Counted from the first letter of the stretch, positions 9,735 to 19,100 are shown. The stretch is DNA of 44,936 nucleotides from an uncultured Tissierellia bacterium (GCA_947253765.1 CAMYAK010000012.1:1-44936), one strand, 5' to 3'. Translations and numbers: made by a program. Notes: generated by a model not told the origin, from the sequence alone.

Positions 9735-10559
9735 ATGGAAAAAAGGAGCTTTCACAAAAGATCGGCAACGGATGGCGCAGGCCGGGGACTTTCGGGGGAC
9801 CAAGGATCAAGTTTGGTAAGATATATTCTTTTGGCTTTCGGGATTTCTTGGATAAGCTGGGGGCTGGAAGCAATTTTAGTAAAGGTGACTTCTCTCACAG
9901 CCACCCATCCTTTAGCACTTGCCCTATTTATTTTCGGAGGCTTCGGACCGACTATTGCCGGCCTATCAATGATCGAAGGCGGAGTTAAGCTTATTAAGGT
10001 CAGGAAACTTCTTTTTAGGGGAAATAAAGGGGGCTTAAGCTTGTTGTTTATGGCCCTTGCCTTACAAACTGTAATTTTAACTTTTTTGAGCCGCGGGCTA
10101 AAGGAAGGGGTCCCAAAAAGTCCCATGCTGATACCTGTTGTATTGGCAATCTTAATTATGGCAAGCTTTTTATTCGGTGGAAATGAGGAAATTGGATGGC
10201 GAGGAACAATGCAGCCAATACTTAGAAAGAAATTTTCAGAGATACCTGCCTTTCTGTTAGTCGGCATAGTTTGGGTCAGCTGGCATATTCCACTTTGGTT
10301 TATTGAGGGGGACAGCCACCAACTTCAGCCATTCCTTCCTTTTGCAATTTTTGGCATTTGCCTGAGCGTCTGGCTAAGCCTGATTTATAAAAGAAGCGGA
10401 GCCCTTATTTACCCCATGCTCTTTCACGGTTGGACCAATACTCTATTAGGCGTTCTCAGTTTTGAGGAAAATATTTTATATTATGTTTCGATAATTACAA
10501 TAACATCCTTGCTGTTATATTGGGATAAAATGAGCACAAAGAAGGCGGAACATGAGTGA
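9735..10559 (+). CDS. CPBP family intramembrane metalloprotease
   Basis: The start at 9735 is preferred over an in-frame ATG at 9690 because only 9735 has a strong ribosome-binding site (GGAGGGGG, 4 bp upstream). The 274-residue protein is strongly hydrophobic with several membrane segments. It shows the three CPBP (type II CAAX protease/bacteriocin-processing) motifs: EExxxR (E151, E152, R156), WxxxH in place of FxxxH (H184), and HxxxN (H231, N235). In the family these residues coordinate the catalytic metal within the membrane. Homologues act on prenylated proteins, in bacteriocin immunity or in signalling; the substrate here is unknown. No bacteriocin gene is visible nearby. A weak CCGGA/TCCGG hairpin follows the stop. 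Confidence 0.85.
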   Translation: MEKRSFHKRSATDGAGRGLSGDQGSSLVRYILLAFGISWISWGLEAILVKVTSLTATHPLALALFIFGGFGPTIAGLSMIEGGVKLIKVRKLLFRGNKGGLSLLFMALALQTVILTFLSRGLKEGVPKSPMLIPVVLAILIMASFLFGGNEEIGWRGTMQPILRKKFSEIPAFLLVGIVWVSWHIPLWFIEGDSHQLQPFLPFAIFGICLSVWLSLIYKRSGALIYPMLFHGWTNTLLGVLSFEENILYYVSIITITSLLLYWDKMSTKKAEHE

Positions 10560-10634
10560 GGAAAAAGACAAGAATTCAGGGAAAACAACCGGACCAAGCG
10601 CTTTCCGGCCTTGCTCTTGCGATTTTTATTGGCT

Positions 10635-10660
10635 TTGTCAGAAGGCACAAATGATATAAT
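10635..10660 (+). promoter_or_regulatory. Possible promoter for the PH-like gene
   Basis: A perfect -10 (TATAAT, 10655-10660) is preceded by TTGTCA (10635-10640), but the 14-bp spacing is short, so this is only a candidate. Confidence 0.3.
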
Positions 10661-10738
10661 AATAACAGGTCGCTTGGGATAGAGCGGCAAAGTCGCGAGT
10701 AAGCAAGATAACATAAACGTTTTTACACGGAGGACGCT

Positions 10739-11124
10739 ATGATTGAGCAAATCATTGATGACAATGAGAAGATCTTGTGGCAGGGGAAACCGGATTTTCT
10801 TTTGTATGTTGTGGGAAAACCTTTTATATATTTTTTGCTATTATTTGGGGCATTCTCGACAGCTTACTGATTCCCAAGTTTTTTGAAGGCACTGAGTTTT
10901 TCGGAAGTCCCTTTCTAATCCTTTTCTTCGCCTTGCATCTCTTTCCTGTATGGTTGGCCATATTATTGCCCATATACGGGGCATTTAACTATCGAAACAT
11001 AGAGTATGCGGTCACGGATAAAAGGGTCTATGTCAGCACGGACCAGGCTTTCCCCAATGCCTACAAGCCAAGGAAAACACAGGATACGAAATGGAATATA
11101 AGGAGAAATGATGCATATGTCTAA
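10739..11124 (+). pseudogene. Bacterial PH-domain-like membrane protein, frameshifted
   Basis: An ATG at 10739 with a GGAGG site opens a frame reading 'MIEQIIDDNEKILWQGKPDF', typical of the N-terminus of bPH-domain membrane proteins, but it stops at 10868-10870. The frame one base back continues through two membrane segments to 'YRNIEYAVTDKRVYV', the hallmark start of the PH-like domain, and ends at 11122-11124. The frames join naturally at a run of six T (10831-10836), giving ..KPFIYF-FAIIWGI... The family usually continues well past the TDKR motif, so the 3' end is probably truncated too. The join sequence T-TTT-TTG fits a -1 slippery heptamer, but a mutation or read error is the simpler explanation. 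Confidence 0.7.
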
Positions 11125-13276
11125 CAAAAATAACTTGGCTGCGGATAGGCAGCCTGAAGACCCGAAGGATCCGAAATACCCGAAGGATCTTAAAGACCCG
11201 AAAGACCTGAAGGTCCTGAAAGATCTGGACCCCCTCTTCACTCCGTGGAAGATTGGAAACCTTGAGATCAAAAACAGGATTGTATTGACCTCAATGGGCG
11301 GGACCAACCTCCTGGGCTGGATGGAGAAGAACCACTTTGACCAAGTCGGGGCTCATTTTATCCAAAAGGTGGCGGAGAACAATGTGGGCCTGGTATTGCC
11401 CGGCTGCCAACCTGTCTATAACCCCATGTTCGGTCAGTGGCTGTATAAAAATAAGAAGATGTATGACGACCTGGCAAAGTGGCTGGTTAACTTTCATAAG
11501 ACGGGGGCCAAGCTTTTTGTCCAGCTGACGGCAGGATTCGGCAGGTCCTTCACCATTTCACCCATGATGGAAAAACTCTACACCAATCCGATCTTGAACT
11601 TTTTATCCAAGCCGGTCTTGAACATTGACAAAATCACCGCCTCGTCTTCACCCTCGCCCAATCGCTGGTCGGACAAGGTCCCGTCGAGAGAAATGACTGT
11701 CGATGAGATCCATAAGATGGTTGAGGCGTTCGGAAAGTCTGCCAAGCTTTTAAAAGATGCGGGTGTTGACGGTGTTGAGGTCCATGCTGTCCATGAAGGC
11801 TACCTGCTTGATCAATTCGCCTTGAAATACATAAATAAGAGGACCGATGAATACGGGGGGAGCTTGGAAAACCGCTATCGCTTCCCGGTGGAGATTGTAA
11901 AAGAGATAAAGAAAACTTGCGGCGAGGATTTCCCGGTTTCCTTGAGATATTCCGTAGAATCCAAAACCAAGGGCTTTAGAAGCGGGGCCTTGCCGGGAGA
12001 GGAATATGAAGAGGTCGGCAGGGATATGGAAGAGTCCCGGTGGGCAGCTCGACACCTCCAGGAGGCGGGCTATGATATGCTCAACTGCGATAACGGCACA
12101 TATGATGCCTGGTATTGGGCCCATCCGCCCATCTACATGCCTGAAAATTGCAATCTGGAAGATGTTAAAGAGATAAAAAAATCCGTGGATATCCCGGTGG
12201 TTGCAGCGGGCCGCATGGATCCCTATGTTGGAGCCAAAGAGGTCGGGGCCGGAACCATTGACGGGGTAGGCTTTGCCCGTTCCTTCCTGGCTGACCAGGA
12301 GTGGGTGACCAAGCTTATTGAGGGCAGGGAAGATGAGATAAGGCCCTGCATCCTCTGCCACAATGCCTGCTTTAATATGAGCAAGTGGGAAGGCACTCCA
12401 AATATGCAGAGTATGGAGGATTCGCTGAATCTGGCCAGGTGTGCTGTCAATGCCGAGACAATGCAATGGGACAAGCATTTTATCAGGAAAACGGACAAGG
12501 CTCAGACCGTCCACATTATAGGCGGAGGAGTTGCCGGCATGGAGGCCGCCAGGGTCCTGAAACTCAGGGGCCACAATCCCGTTATCTATGAGAAGACCGG
12601 GGACCTGGGAGGAGTAGTGATTCCCGGAGGAGCCGAGTCTTATAAAAAACCCATGAGAGATCTCTTGAAGTGGTATAGAAGCCAGATGGATAGGCTGAAA
12701 ATCGAGATAAACTACAAGGCTCAAATCAGTCCGGACCGGGACTTCGGCGAGGATCCTGTCATAGTGGCCACGGGGGGAAAGCCTATTTTCCTCAATAGTG
12801 TACCGGGCTTTGGCAGGACTCTTGAAGCTATAGATTTTCTGTCGGGAAGAGAAGTGGGACAAAAGGTCGCCGTTATAGGCGGAAGCTTGACAGGATGTGA
12901 GATTGCCTATGAGCTTGCCCTGGAGGGGAAAGAGCCCTTTATTATCGAAATGAAGGAAGACCTTATAGCCACGGAGGGGGTTTGTCTGGCCAATTCTTCT
13001 TATCTGAGGGAGTGGTTCGCCTTGCATAAGGTTCCCGTTTTCCTGGAGTCCACCCTTACAGAGGTCGGTGACGGATCGGTTCTTTTCAAAGATAAAGAGG
13101 GCCGGGTCCACGAAGAAGCCTGCGACTCGGTGATTTCAGCTGTAGGCTATAAGCCGGATCCGGTCATCGGCAAGGAAAAAGCCAAGGCCAATACCTACTT
13201 TATCGGGGATTGTGTGGGTATAGGCAACATAAAGACGGCTGTCTGGCAGGCCTATGAGGCTGCCATGAAGATCTGA
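11111..13276 (+). CDS. Old-yellow-enzyme/enoate reductase-type NADH:flavin oxidoreductase
   Basis: ATGs at 11108, 11111 and 11117 are all in frame; 11111 is best spaced from AGGAG (11101-11105). The product (721 residues) has the two-part layout of 2-enoate reductase, 2,4-dienoyl-CoA reductase and BaiCD/BaiH. First comes an FMN TIM barrel (about residues 40-400) with 'PLFTPWKIGNLEIKNRI' and 'HEGYLLDQF...GGSLENR'. A cysteine cluster follows (C-x2-C-x3-C near residue 413, last Cys 23 residues later) for one 4Fe-4S. Then FAD (IIGGGVAGMEA, about 468) and NAD(P) (VIGGSLTGCE, about 590) Rossmann motifs. It should reduce an activated C=C bond with NAD(P)H; the substrate is unknown. The N-terminus carries a low-complexity KDP/KDL stretch not typical of the family, and the cysteine cluster spacing is longer than the usual arrangement. 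Confidence 0.85.
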   Translation: MHMSNKNNLAADRQPEDPKDPKYPKDLKDPKDLKVLKDLDPLFTPWKIGNLEIKNRIVLTSMGGTNLLGWMEKNHFDQVGAHFIQKVAENNVGLVLPGCQPVYNPMFGQWLYKNKKMYDDLAKWLVNFHKTGAKLFVQLTAGFGRSFTISPMMEKLYTNPILNFLSKPVLNIDKITASSSPSPNRWSDKVPSREMTVDEIHKMVEAFGKSAKLLKDAGVDGVEVHAVHEGYLLDQFALKYINKRTDEYGGSLENRYRFPVEIVKEIKKTCGEDFPVSLRYSVESKTKGFRSGALPGEEYEEVGRDMEESRWAARHLQEAGYDMLNCDNGTYDAWYWAHPPIYMPENCNLEDVKEIKKSVDIPVVAAGRMDPYVGAKEVGAGTIDGVGFARSFLADQEWVTKLIEGREDEIRPCILCHNACFNMSKWEGTPNMQSMEDSLNLARCAVNAETMQWDKHFIRKTDKAQTVHIIGGGVAGMEAARVLKLRGHNPVIYEKTGDLGGVVIPGGAESYKKPMRDLLKWYRSQMDRLKIEINYKAQISPDRDFGEDPVIVATGGKPIFLNSVPGFGRTLEAIDFLSGREVGQKVAVIGGSLTGCEIAYELALEGKEPFIIEMKEDLIATEGVCLANSSYLREWFALHKVPVFLESTLTEVGDGSVLFKDKEGRVHEEACDSVISAVGYKPDPVIGKEKAKANTYFIGDCVGIGNIKTAVWQAYEAAMKI

Positions 13277-13291
13277 TCCGGGAGCGGGGAT

Positions 13292-13328
13292 CGGCCGGCG
13301 GCTGCCGGGCCGGAATTGGAACGTTTTT
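13292..13328 (+). terminator. Probable terminator after the flavin oxidoreductase
   Basis: CGGCC-GGC and GCC-(G)-GGCCG form a GC-rich stem with one bulge (13292-13312). A T5 run sits at 13324-13328, farther from the stem than ideal. Confidence 0.4.
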
Positions 13329-13350
13329 GTTGGCATCGAGCCGCCCGGCG

Positions 13351-13379
13351 TTGACGCAGGCTAACAAAATAAATATAAT
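13351..13379 (+). promoter_or_regulatory. Sigma-A promoter of the ABC transporter operon
   Basis: TTGACG (13351-13356), a 17-bp spacer, and a perfect TATAAT (13374-13379). It lies about 90 bp before the ABC ATPase start and reads toward it. Confidence 0.75.
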
Positions 13380-13471
13380 TTAAGCAGGTTAGTCAAAGCT
13401 AATAACGCCCCAAGATTGGTTAAAATCAATGATTCAGTCCGGCGGCTACGATATGCAAGGGAGGCGCATAC

Positions 13472-14167
13472 ATGATAAAAATACAGAATTTATGTAAATT
13501 CTATGGCAAGGGAGATAACAGGATTGAAGCCCTAAAAGACATAAATATTACCATTGAAGACGGGAGTCTGGTTTGCCTGCTGGGCCCCTCAGGATCAGGC
13601 AAGTCCACACTCTTAAACATTATCGGAGGGATAGAAGAGATTGATCAGGGATCCGTTCAGATTAATGGGAAGTCCCTGGAAAATCTGTCAAAGAAAGAAC
13701 TCTCCCTATATCGCAGAGAGAGCGTGGGCTTCGTATTCCAGTTCTACAACCTGGTGTCCAATTTAAATGTAAAGGAAAACATAGAGGTCGGGGCCTACCT
13801 GTCCAAGGCCCCCTTGGACGTCGATGAGATCATAAAATCCTTGGGTCTGGAGGACCAGAAAAAGAAATATCCCAATCAAATATCAGGAGGTCAGGCCCAG
13901 AGGACTTCAATAGGCCGGGCCATGGTTAAAAATCCTTCCATCCTCATTTGCGACGAGCCGACCGGGGCCCTTGACTATGAGAGTGCTAAGGGGGTCTTGG
14001 GGCTGATCGAAAAGCTCAAGCATGAATACAAGCCCATAGTTATCATTGCCACCCATAACGTCCAGATTGCAAAAATGTGCGACATCACCATAAGCCTGCA
14101 CAACGGCATGGTAAAGTCCCAAGAAAAGAATGAAAACATATTGAAGGCGGAGGAGGTCGTCTGGTGA
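13472..14167 (+). CDS. ABC transporter ATP-binding protein (MacB/LolD type)
   Basis: This 231-residue cytoplasmic ATPase has every core motif: Walker A GPSGSGKST (about residues 38-46), Q-loop (FVFQFYN), signature ISGGQAQR, Walker B ILICDEPTGALD and switch His (IATHN). The 'DEPTGALD' form and the downstream FtsX-like permease place it in the MacB/LolD/SalX group, which extrudes peptides or drugs or works mechanically rather than importing nutrients. A GGGAGG site lies 8 bp before the ATG. Its stop overlaps the next start (TGATG), so the two genes are translationally coupled. Confidence 0.92.
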   Translation: MIKIQNLCKFYGKGDNRIEALKDINITIEDGSLVCLLGPSGSGKSTLLNIIGGIEEIDQGSVQINGKSLENLSKKELSLYRRESVGFVFQFYNLVSNLNVKENIEVGAYLSKAPLDVDEIIKSLGLEDQKKKYPNQISGGQAQRTSIGRAMVKNPSILICDEPTGALDYESAKGVLGLIEKLKHEYKPIVIIATHNVQIAKMCDITISLHNGMVKSQEKNENILKAEEVVW

Positions 14168-16413
14168 TGAGAAACCCACTAAATAAGCGAGTTGCCCGGA
14201 TCTTCGTTAAAGAGCCTACTCGCCACCTGCCTCTTTTTATCCTAATTTTAATCACCATTGTCATAATATCTTCCTTTTTTATAGTTCAAGGCTCAATCAG
14301 GACAATTTACTACGACCACCTTGAAAAGGGCAAGGCCGAGGACGGCCAATTCACAACTGTCTATGAATTGTCAGACAAGACTCGGAAAAAAATTGAGGCC
14401 AAGGACATTGAGCTCTACGAGAACTTCTATGTGGAGTTGAAAAGCGGTAAAGCCGACCTTAATATTTATAAGGTGAGAAAAGATATAAATATTCAGAACC
14501 TCATAAGCGGCCGCCTGCCGGATAATCCCGACGAGATAGCTCTTGATAACAACTACATATTGGCAAATAAATATAAGCTGGGCGACAGGCTTGAAATTGG
14601 CAAGAAAAACTATAAGCTGGTCGGGAGTGTCGTCCTGCCCGATTACATAGCCATGATGAGGAGCCGGAATGATGTTCTTATGTCTATTGAAACTTTCGGG
14701 GTTGGGCTCCTGAGCTCTGAGGGGTTTGATAAGGTCAAGGACGAGGGTGTCCAATATTCGTATTCATATTTGATGAATAAAAAACCTGAGAGCAAAAAGG
14801 CTTCCAATGACAAGCTCAAAGAGGTCACCAAGCTTGCTTTTGAGGACAATGTCCTGACCGATGCCGTGACCCGGGACCAAAATAAGAGGATATCCTATCT
14901 CATAGATGATATGGGCGGGGATGTGCCTACTATGTATACAGTTCTCATCTTAGCCATGTTGTCCATTGCCTTTGTATTCACCATGCAAACTCGAAACCTG
15001 ATAGAATCGGAGGCCGGTGCGATAGGAACATTGAAAGCTTCGGGTTACAGCAAGTGGGAGCTTATCAGGCACTACATGCTCTTGCCCACAGTGTCCGTGG
15101 TATTGGCCGGGATTCTGGGAAATATCCTGGCTTACACCAAATCCTATGAAATGTATCAACATACTTATTACGAGTCCTTTTCTCTCCCAACTTTTACGCC
15201 TCTCTTTAATGCCCGGGCCTTCCTTATCACTACCTTGATACCAACGGCCGTCATAATCCTCATAAACTTTATTATGCTGGCCAACAAGTTGAAATTGGGG
15301 CCCCTCCGCTTCCTCCGTCGGGACTTCAGGAAAAAGGCTGATGCCGGACAAATCGACCTGCCGAATTTCAGCTTCTTGTGGCGTTACAGGATCAAGGTTC
15401 TTCTGGTCAACAAGCTGAACGTCCTGGTCCTGCTATTTGGGGTCACCCTGGCCGGGGTCTTCCTGACTTTCGGCTTGGGCATGTTGCCAATGTTTACTAA
15501 ACACACGAAGATGATGATGGACGAGTTTCCTGCTAAATATCAGAGCTTCGTCCGTGCCGAGATTCCCGATATTAAAGGGGAGAAGTTCGCCTATTCGTCT
15601 TTTGAGATCAATGCTGACGGCACCGCCCACCCCTTCGACCTCTACGGGATTCAAAAGGATAGCCGGTATTTCGATAAGGAGGTCATTTCGTCCTTGGGAG
15701 ATGGGGAGGTCATGGCTTCACAGGGCCTGGTTGAAAAGTTTAAGTTGAAGATTGGCGACCGGATAAATGTGGTCAATCCCTACACGGGTAGGGAGGTGGA
15801 GCTGACAATAGCCGGGACCCGTAAGAGGGCTGTTAGCCTCACGGCCTATATGAGTATTGAGGGTTTCAACAAGCTTATGGGCTATGAGGAGGCCTATTTT
15901 TCCGGCTACTATACCGACTCCAAGCCCCATGCCGAGGACGGCATAATTGTGAGTTCCATTGACCGGGATATGGTCGGAAAGATGGCTGATCATTTCATGG
16001 ATACCTTCCGACCTATACTGAACGCCATCTGTTTCATTTCCGTTTTCTTTTACTTTGTATTTGTCTATCTCCTGTCAAAGAACATTATCGACAAGTCCGG
16101 GACGGAGATAGCTTATCTGAAGATTTTCGGATTCAAGAATAGGGAGAGTACGGGGATCTACCTGGATGCTACGGGGCTGATCCTGGCCATATACTTCCTT
16201 TTCCTGCCCCTCATTCTCAAGCACCTTATGCATTTTCTGGTGGAGGTGTCGATCAAGAAGCTGGACACATATATCACGCCCTATTTCCCCGCATATGTTT
16301 ATCCGGCGGTAATAGTGACCGGTATAGTAATCTTCTTGGCAAGCCTTGGCCTCCAGATGGTCAAGATCTCGAGGATCAGCATGGTTGAGACGCTAAAGGA
16401 CATTAACGGTTGA
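14167..16413 (+). CDS. FtsX-like ABC transporter permease
   Basis: The ATG at 14167 overlaps the preceding stop as TGATG and has GGAGG upstream; a GTG three bases earlier is possible. The 748-residue protein shows one N-terminal membrane helix, a large extracytoplasmic domain (about residues 40-250), three helices with the FtsX-type 'AIGTLKASGYSKWELIRHY' cytoplasmic loop (about 280-375), a second extracellular domain (about 425-610) and a further helix group with 'AYLKIFGFKNRESTGIY'. This is the eight-to-ten-helix double-FtsX layout of BceB/LolCE-like permeases in Bacillota. It should pair with the ATPase just upstream; a role in antimicrobial peptide handling or lipid/peptide export is inferred, not shown. 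Confidence 0.88.
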   Translation: MRNPLNKRVARIFVKEPTRHLPLFILILITIVIISSFFIVQGSIRTIYYDHLEKGKAEDGQFTTVYELSDKTRKKIEAKDIELYENFYVELKSGKADLNIYKVRKDINIQNLISGRLPDNPDEIALDNNYILANKYKLGDRLEIGKKNYKLVGSVVLPDYIAMMRSRNDVLMSIETFGVGLLSSEGFDKVKDEGVQYSYSYLMNKKPESKKASNDKLKEVTKLAFEDNVLTDAVTRDQNKRISYLIDDMGGDVPTMYTVLILAMLSIAFVFTMQTRNLIESEAGAIGTLKASGYSKWELIRHYMLLPTVSVVLAGILGNILAYTKSYEMYQHTYYESFSLPTFTPLFNARAFLITTLIPTAVIILINFIMLANKLKLGPLRFLRRDFRKKADAGQIDLPNFSFLWRYRIKVLLVNKLNVLVLLFGVTLAGVFLTFGLGMLPMFTKHTKMMMDEFPAKYQSFVRAEIPDIKGEKFAYSSFEINADGTAHPFDLYGIQKDSRYFDKEVISSLGDGEVMASQGLVEKFKLKIGDRINVVNPYTGREVELTIAGTRKRAVSLTAYMSIEGFNKLMGYEEAYFSGYYTDSKPHAEDGIIVSSIDRDMVGKMADHFMDTFRPILNAICFISVFFYFVFVYLLSKNIIDKSGTEIAYLKIFGFKNRESTGIYLDATGLILAIYFLFLPLILKHLMHFLVEVSIKKLDTYITPYFPAYVYPAVIVTGIVIFLASLGLQMVKISRISMVETLKDING

Positions 16414-16690
16414 TTTTGGGGCATTTTGGGACATTCCCGGACGGCCCCGGGACATTTTTGGGCCCCTTGGGATGCTTTGGGATCTTTTGGAGTCCCTTTG
16501 GACGCCACCGGTACGCTTTTGGGCCCCTTGGGATGCTTTGGGGCCATTTGCGAATCCGGAGCCCCTTTGGTGCTGCCGGAGCCCCTCGTGGAGTCCCGGA
16601 AACTTGGGACACTCCGGTTCGGACCGTAGGCCCTCGTTGAAACCTGAAAACTTGGGACACTTTGGGCCATTCCCGGAACATTTTGGAAGA
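16414..16690 (+). repeat. G/T-rich low-complexity intergenic repeat region
   Basis: A 26-bp block starting TTTTGGGCCCCTTGGG occurs twice, at 16456-16481 and 16517-16542 (offset 61 bp). Shorter repeats include AAACTTGGGACACT (near 16599 and 16647) and a GGGCCATTCCCGG/GGGACATTCCCGG pair. Both strands are open in several frames, but the translations are only F/G/P-rich or K/P/G-rich simple sequence, so I do not call a gene. The repeat differs from the 55-bp CATGGGG family. Confidence 0.7.
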
Positions 16691-16723
16691 GGAAAAGACA
16701 TACACCCGCCTGACTTTATGGGG

Positions 16724-16729
16724 TATAAT
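16724..16729 (+). promoter_or_regulatory. Possible -10 element for the LRR protein
   Basis: A perfect TATAAT lies 47 bp before the ATG. No good -35 is seen at 16-18 bp, so support is limited. Confidence 0.35.
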
Positions 16730-16775
16730 CAATAGCAGGATGATGTGCATTCTATAAAATTTTGAGGAGGTAACA

Positions 16776-19070
16776 ATGAGAAAGAAGTTATTATTAACGC
16801 TAACGGCCTTCGTTATGGCAATAGCTATGTTTTCTATCATATCTTATGCCGGCAAAGGGCCGGCGGATACTACGGGAGAGCCCGCAGTGGATAAGGGAAT
16901 TGAAATCAACGAGAAAAACTTCCCGGATGCTGTATTTAGGGGAGAGGTAGCAAAAGAGTTTGACACCAATAATAACGGATTCCTGTCATCTGAGGAAATT
17001 AAAAATGCAAAGGAAATAAAGCTGGAAGGTGCTTACGCAGATACAGAACTCAGAGGTTTGAGATTATTAAAATTCTTGGAGAAAATTTCAGTAAATTCAG
17101 AAAATGTCAAATTTCAATATTTTTTTGATTTTGAAAATTTGAAGACATTAAATATCGAAAAAAGTTCTATTATGGGACTTGAATTAAGCGGCCTCAAAAA
17201 ACTTGAAGATTTAAATATTAAAGGTGACAACATCACATATATAAATCTCGTGAACACACCTAAAATTAAAAAATTGGATTTAAGCAATCTTAAAAATCTT
17301 TCACAATTACATTGTTCTAAAAATAATTTTGAAAAATTAGACTTGAGCATGAATCCAAATATTAAGTATCTTGATTGTCAAGAAAATCAAAATTTAAAAG
17401 AACTGGTTTTGGGCAATAGTAATAAACTGGAAACTTTAAATTTTTCAAAAACCAATATTAAAGACATTGATCTAAGTAAGTGTACTAACTTGGGGTATAT
17501 CAATTGCTCAGGAAATGCAATAAAAACGTTAGACTTGAAAAAAAACAAAGAATTAGGGGCTCTAGAATGTCAGGATAATTCTTTAACAACAATAGACTTA
17601 AGCAATAATCAAAAACTTAGGGTTTTGAATTGTTCAAACAATCCATTAGGGGAACTAGATCTAAGCAATAACAAAAAGTTAAAGGAATTATATTGTTCAT
17701 ATGCTAAGCTAAAAAAATTGGATTTGAAAAACTTCTCATATATTGAAAAATTGAATTGCAGCAACAATGAGATAAAAGAGCTTGACCTGAGCTCAATGTT
17801 AAATTTAAGTACTCTGGATTGCAGCAACAATGAACTGGAAAAGCTTGACATTAGCAAAAATACCGATCTTAATGATATAAAATGTAATAATAATAAGCTT
17901 GCCTTCCTGAACCTAAGTTCTTCAAGCCCTAAAGTTGAAGCTGGGGAAAATAAGCACCCCATCGAGCTTAAATCCGACCGCACCTTTGAACTGAAAAAAT
18001 TGCCCGAGGGCTTTGATGTAGATAAGGCAAGCAATTGGAAGGGCGGCACTGTAAAGAAGGGTGTTCTCACTGTAGAAGAGAAAGCCAATGAAGTAACATA
18101 CACTTATAAAATGAAGGAAGGCAAGACGGAAACCTTCACTCTTAAGGTGGTTGAACCCGACTTCCAGTTGACCCGTTTGGGCGGAGAAAACAGGATTAAA
18201 ACGGCCATAGAAGTTTCCAAGAGATTCTTTACCTCCTCAGACCGTGTATTTATCGCAAGGCATGACAACTTCCCGGATTCATTGACAGCCGGAGTCCTTG
18301 CCAAAGCTTATGACGCCCCGATCCTATTGACAGAGACAAGGTCACTAAATTCAGATGTTAAAGAAGAGATCAAGAGGCTTGGTGCCAAGTATGTAACTGT
18401 TATTGGCGGAACCGATGCCATATCTTCAAGAGTTGTTAATGAACTCGATGCAATGTCTTCAGTATACTCGGTCGAGAGGATAGCCGGCGAAAACAGGTTC
18501 GAGACTGCTGCCAAGGTTGCCGAAAAAGTTGTCAATAGGCGCGGAAATCCGGAAAAGGTCATCATATGCACCGGCACAAGCTTTGCCGACTCTCTTTCAA
18601 TCAGCTCATATGCAGCTAAAAATGGCTACCCCATCCTTTTGGTCGGACAGAACAAGGTTCCCAAGGCCGTCAGTGCTGTTATGAGCAAATGGAAAATTGG
18701 CAAGGTCTACATCCTGGGCGGCAACCTTGCTGTTTCCAGCAGCGTAGACTATGCCTTGCCTTACAAGACAGAAAGAATTGGCGGCACAAACAGGTATGAG
18801 ACTTCTAAGCTCATAGCTGAGAAATTCTTCAGCAAGGATAGTGAGAAATGCTTCATTGCCTCAGGCGAAGACTTCCCCGATGCTTTGGTTGTTGGAGCTC
18901 CCGCAGCAAGTGTCGAGGCCCCAATCGTCTTAACACAAAGGTCATACTTGAACCTCTACACAAAGCTCCTGCTTGATGGCTCAAAGTTCAAGAAGGTATA
19001 TATGGTAGGCAAGTATGCCGCCGTGTCTCAGAACGTAGAGAATAAGGTGGTGGAATTACTGAAAAAGTAA
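16776..19070 (+). CDS. Leucine-rich-repeat surface protein with CWB2 anchor
   Basis: The ATG follows a GAGGAGG site. The 764-residue product has a signal peptide (about residues 1-27), then 'FPDAVFRGEVAKEFDTNNNG', which includes an EF-hand-like loop (D-T-N-N-N-G-F-L). About fifteen leucine-rich repeats of 20-22 residues follow (about 85-385), with the bacterial pattern LxxLxCSNNxLxxLDLSxN. A short beta spacer follows, then three CWB2 modules (about 468-764) that should tether it to the wall. LRR domains of this type bind host or polymer ligands in other bacteria; the ligand here is unknown. The LRR DNA is very AT-rich, while the CWB2 DNA is GC-richer and similar in codon use to the host-like genes, the same break as in the 4271-9076 gene. 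Confidence 0.88.
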   Translation: MRKKLLLTLTAFVMAIAMFSIISYAGKGPADTTGEPAVDKGIEINEKNFPDAVFRGEVAKEFDTNNNGFLSSEEIKNAKEIKLEGAYADTELRGLRLLKFLEKISVNSENVKFQYFFDFENLKTLNIEKSSIMGLELSGLKKLEDLNIKGDNITYINLVNTPKIKKLDLSNLKNLSQLHCSKNNFEKLDLSMNPNIKYLDCQENQNLKELVLGNSNKLETLNFSKTNIKDIDLSKCTNLGYINCSGNAIKTLDLKKNKELGALECQDNSLTTIDLSNNQKLRVLNCSNNPLGELDLSNNKKLKELYCSYAKLKKLDLKNFSYIEKLNCSNNEIKELDLSSMLNLSTLDCSNNELEKLDISKNTDLNDIKCNNNKLAFLNLSSSSPKVEAGENKHPIELKSDRTFELKKLPEGFDVDKASNWKGGTVKKGVLTVEEKANEVTYTYKMKEGKTETFTLKVVEPDFQLTRLGGENRIKTAIEVSKRFFTSSDRVFIARHDNFPDSLTAGVLAKAYDAPILLTETRSLNSDVKEEIKRLGAKYVTVIGGTDAISSRVVNELDAMSSVYSVERIAGENRFETAAKVAEKVVNRRGNPEKVIICTGTSFADSLSISSYAAKNGYPILLVGQNKVPKAVSAVMSKWKIGKVYILGGNLAVSSSVDYALPYKTERIGGTNRYETSKLIAEKFFSKDSEKCFIASGEDFPDALVVGAPAASVEAPIVLTQRSYLNLYTKLLLDGSKFKKVYMVGKYAAVSQNVENKVVELLKK

Positions 19071-19100
19071 TTCGACCTTCTAAGCAAATATCATAGCGGA

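Noticed and set aside
11750..13111. Long minus-strand open frame inside the flavin oxidoreductase gene
   Set aside because: The plus-strand protein has full family motifs; the antisense frame is a by-product of GC-rich codon use.
16393..16840. Overlapping open frames in the G/T-rich repeat block
   Set aside because: Translations are simple K/P/G or F/G/L sequence in several frames at once, as expected from low-complexity DNA.
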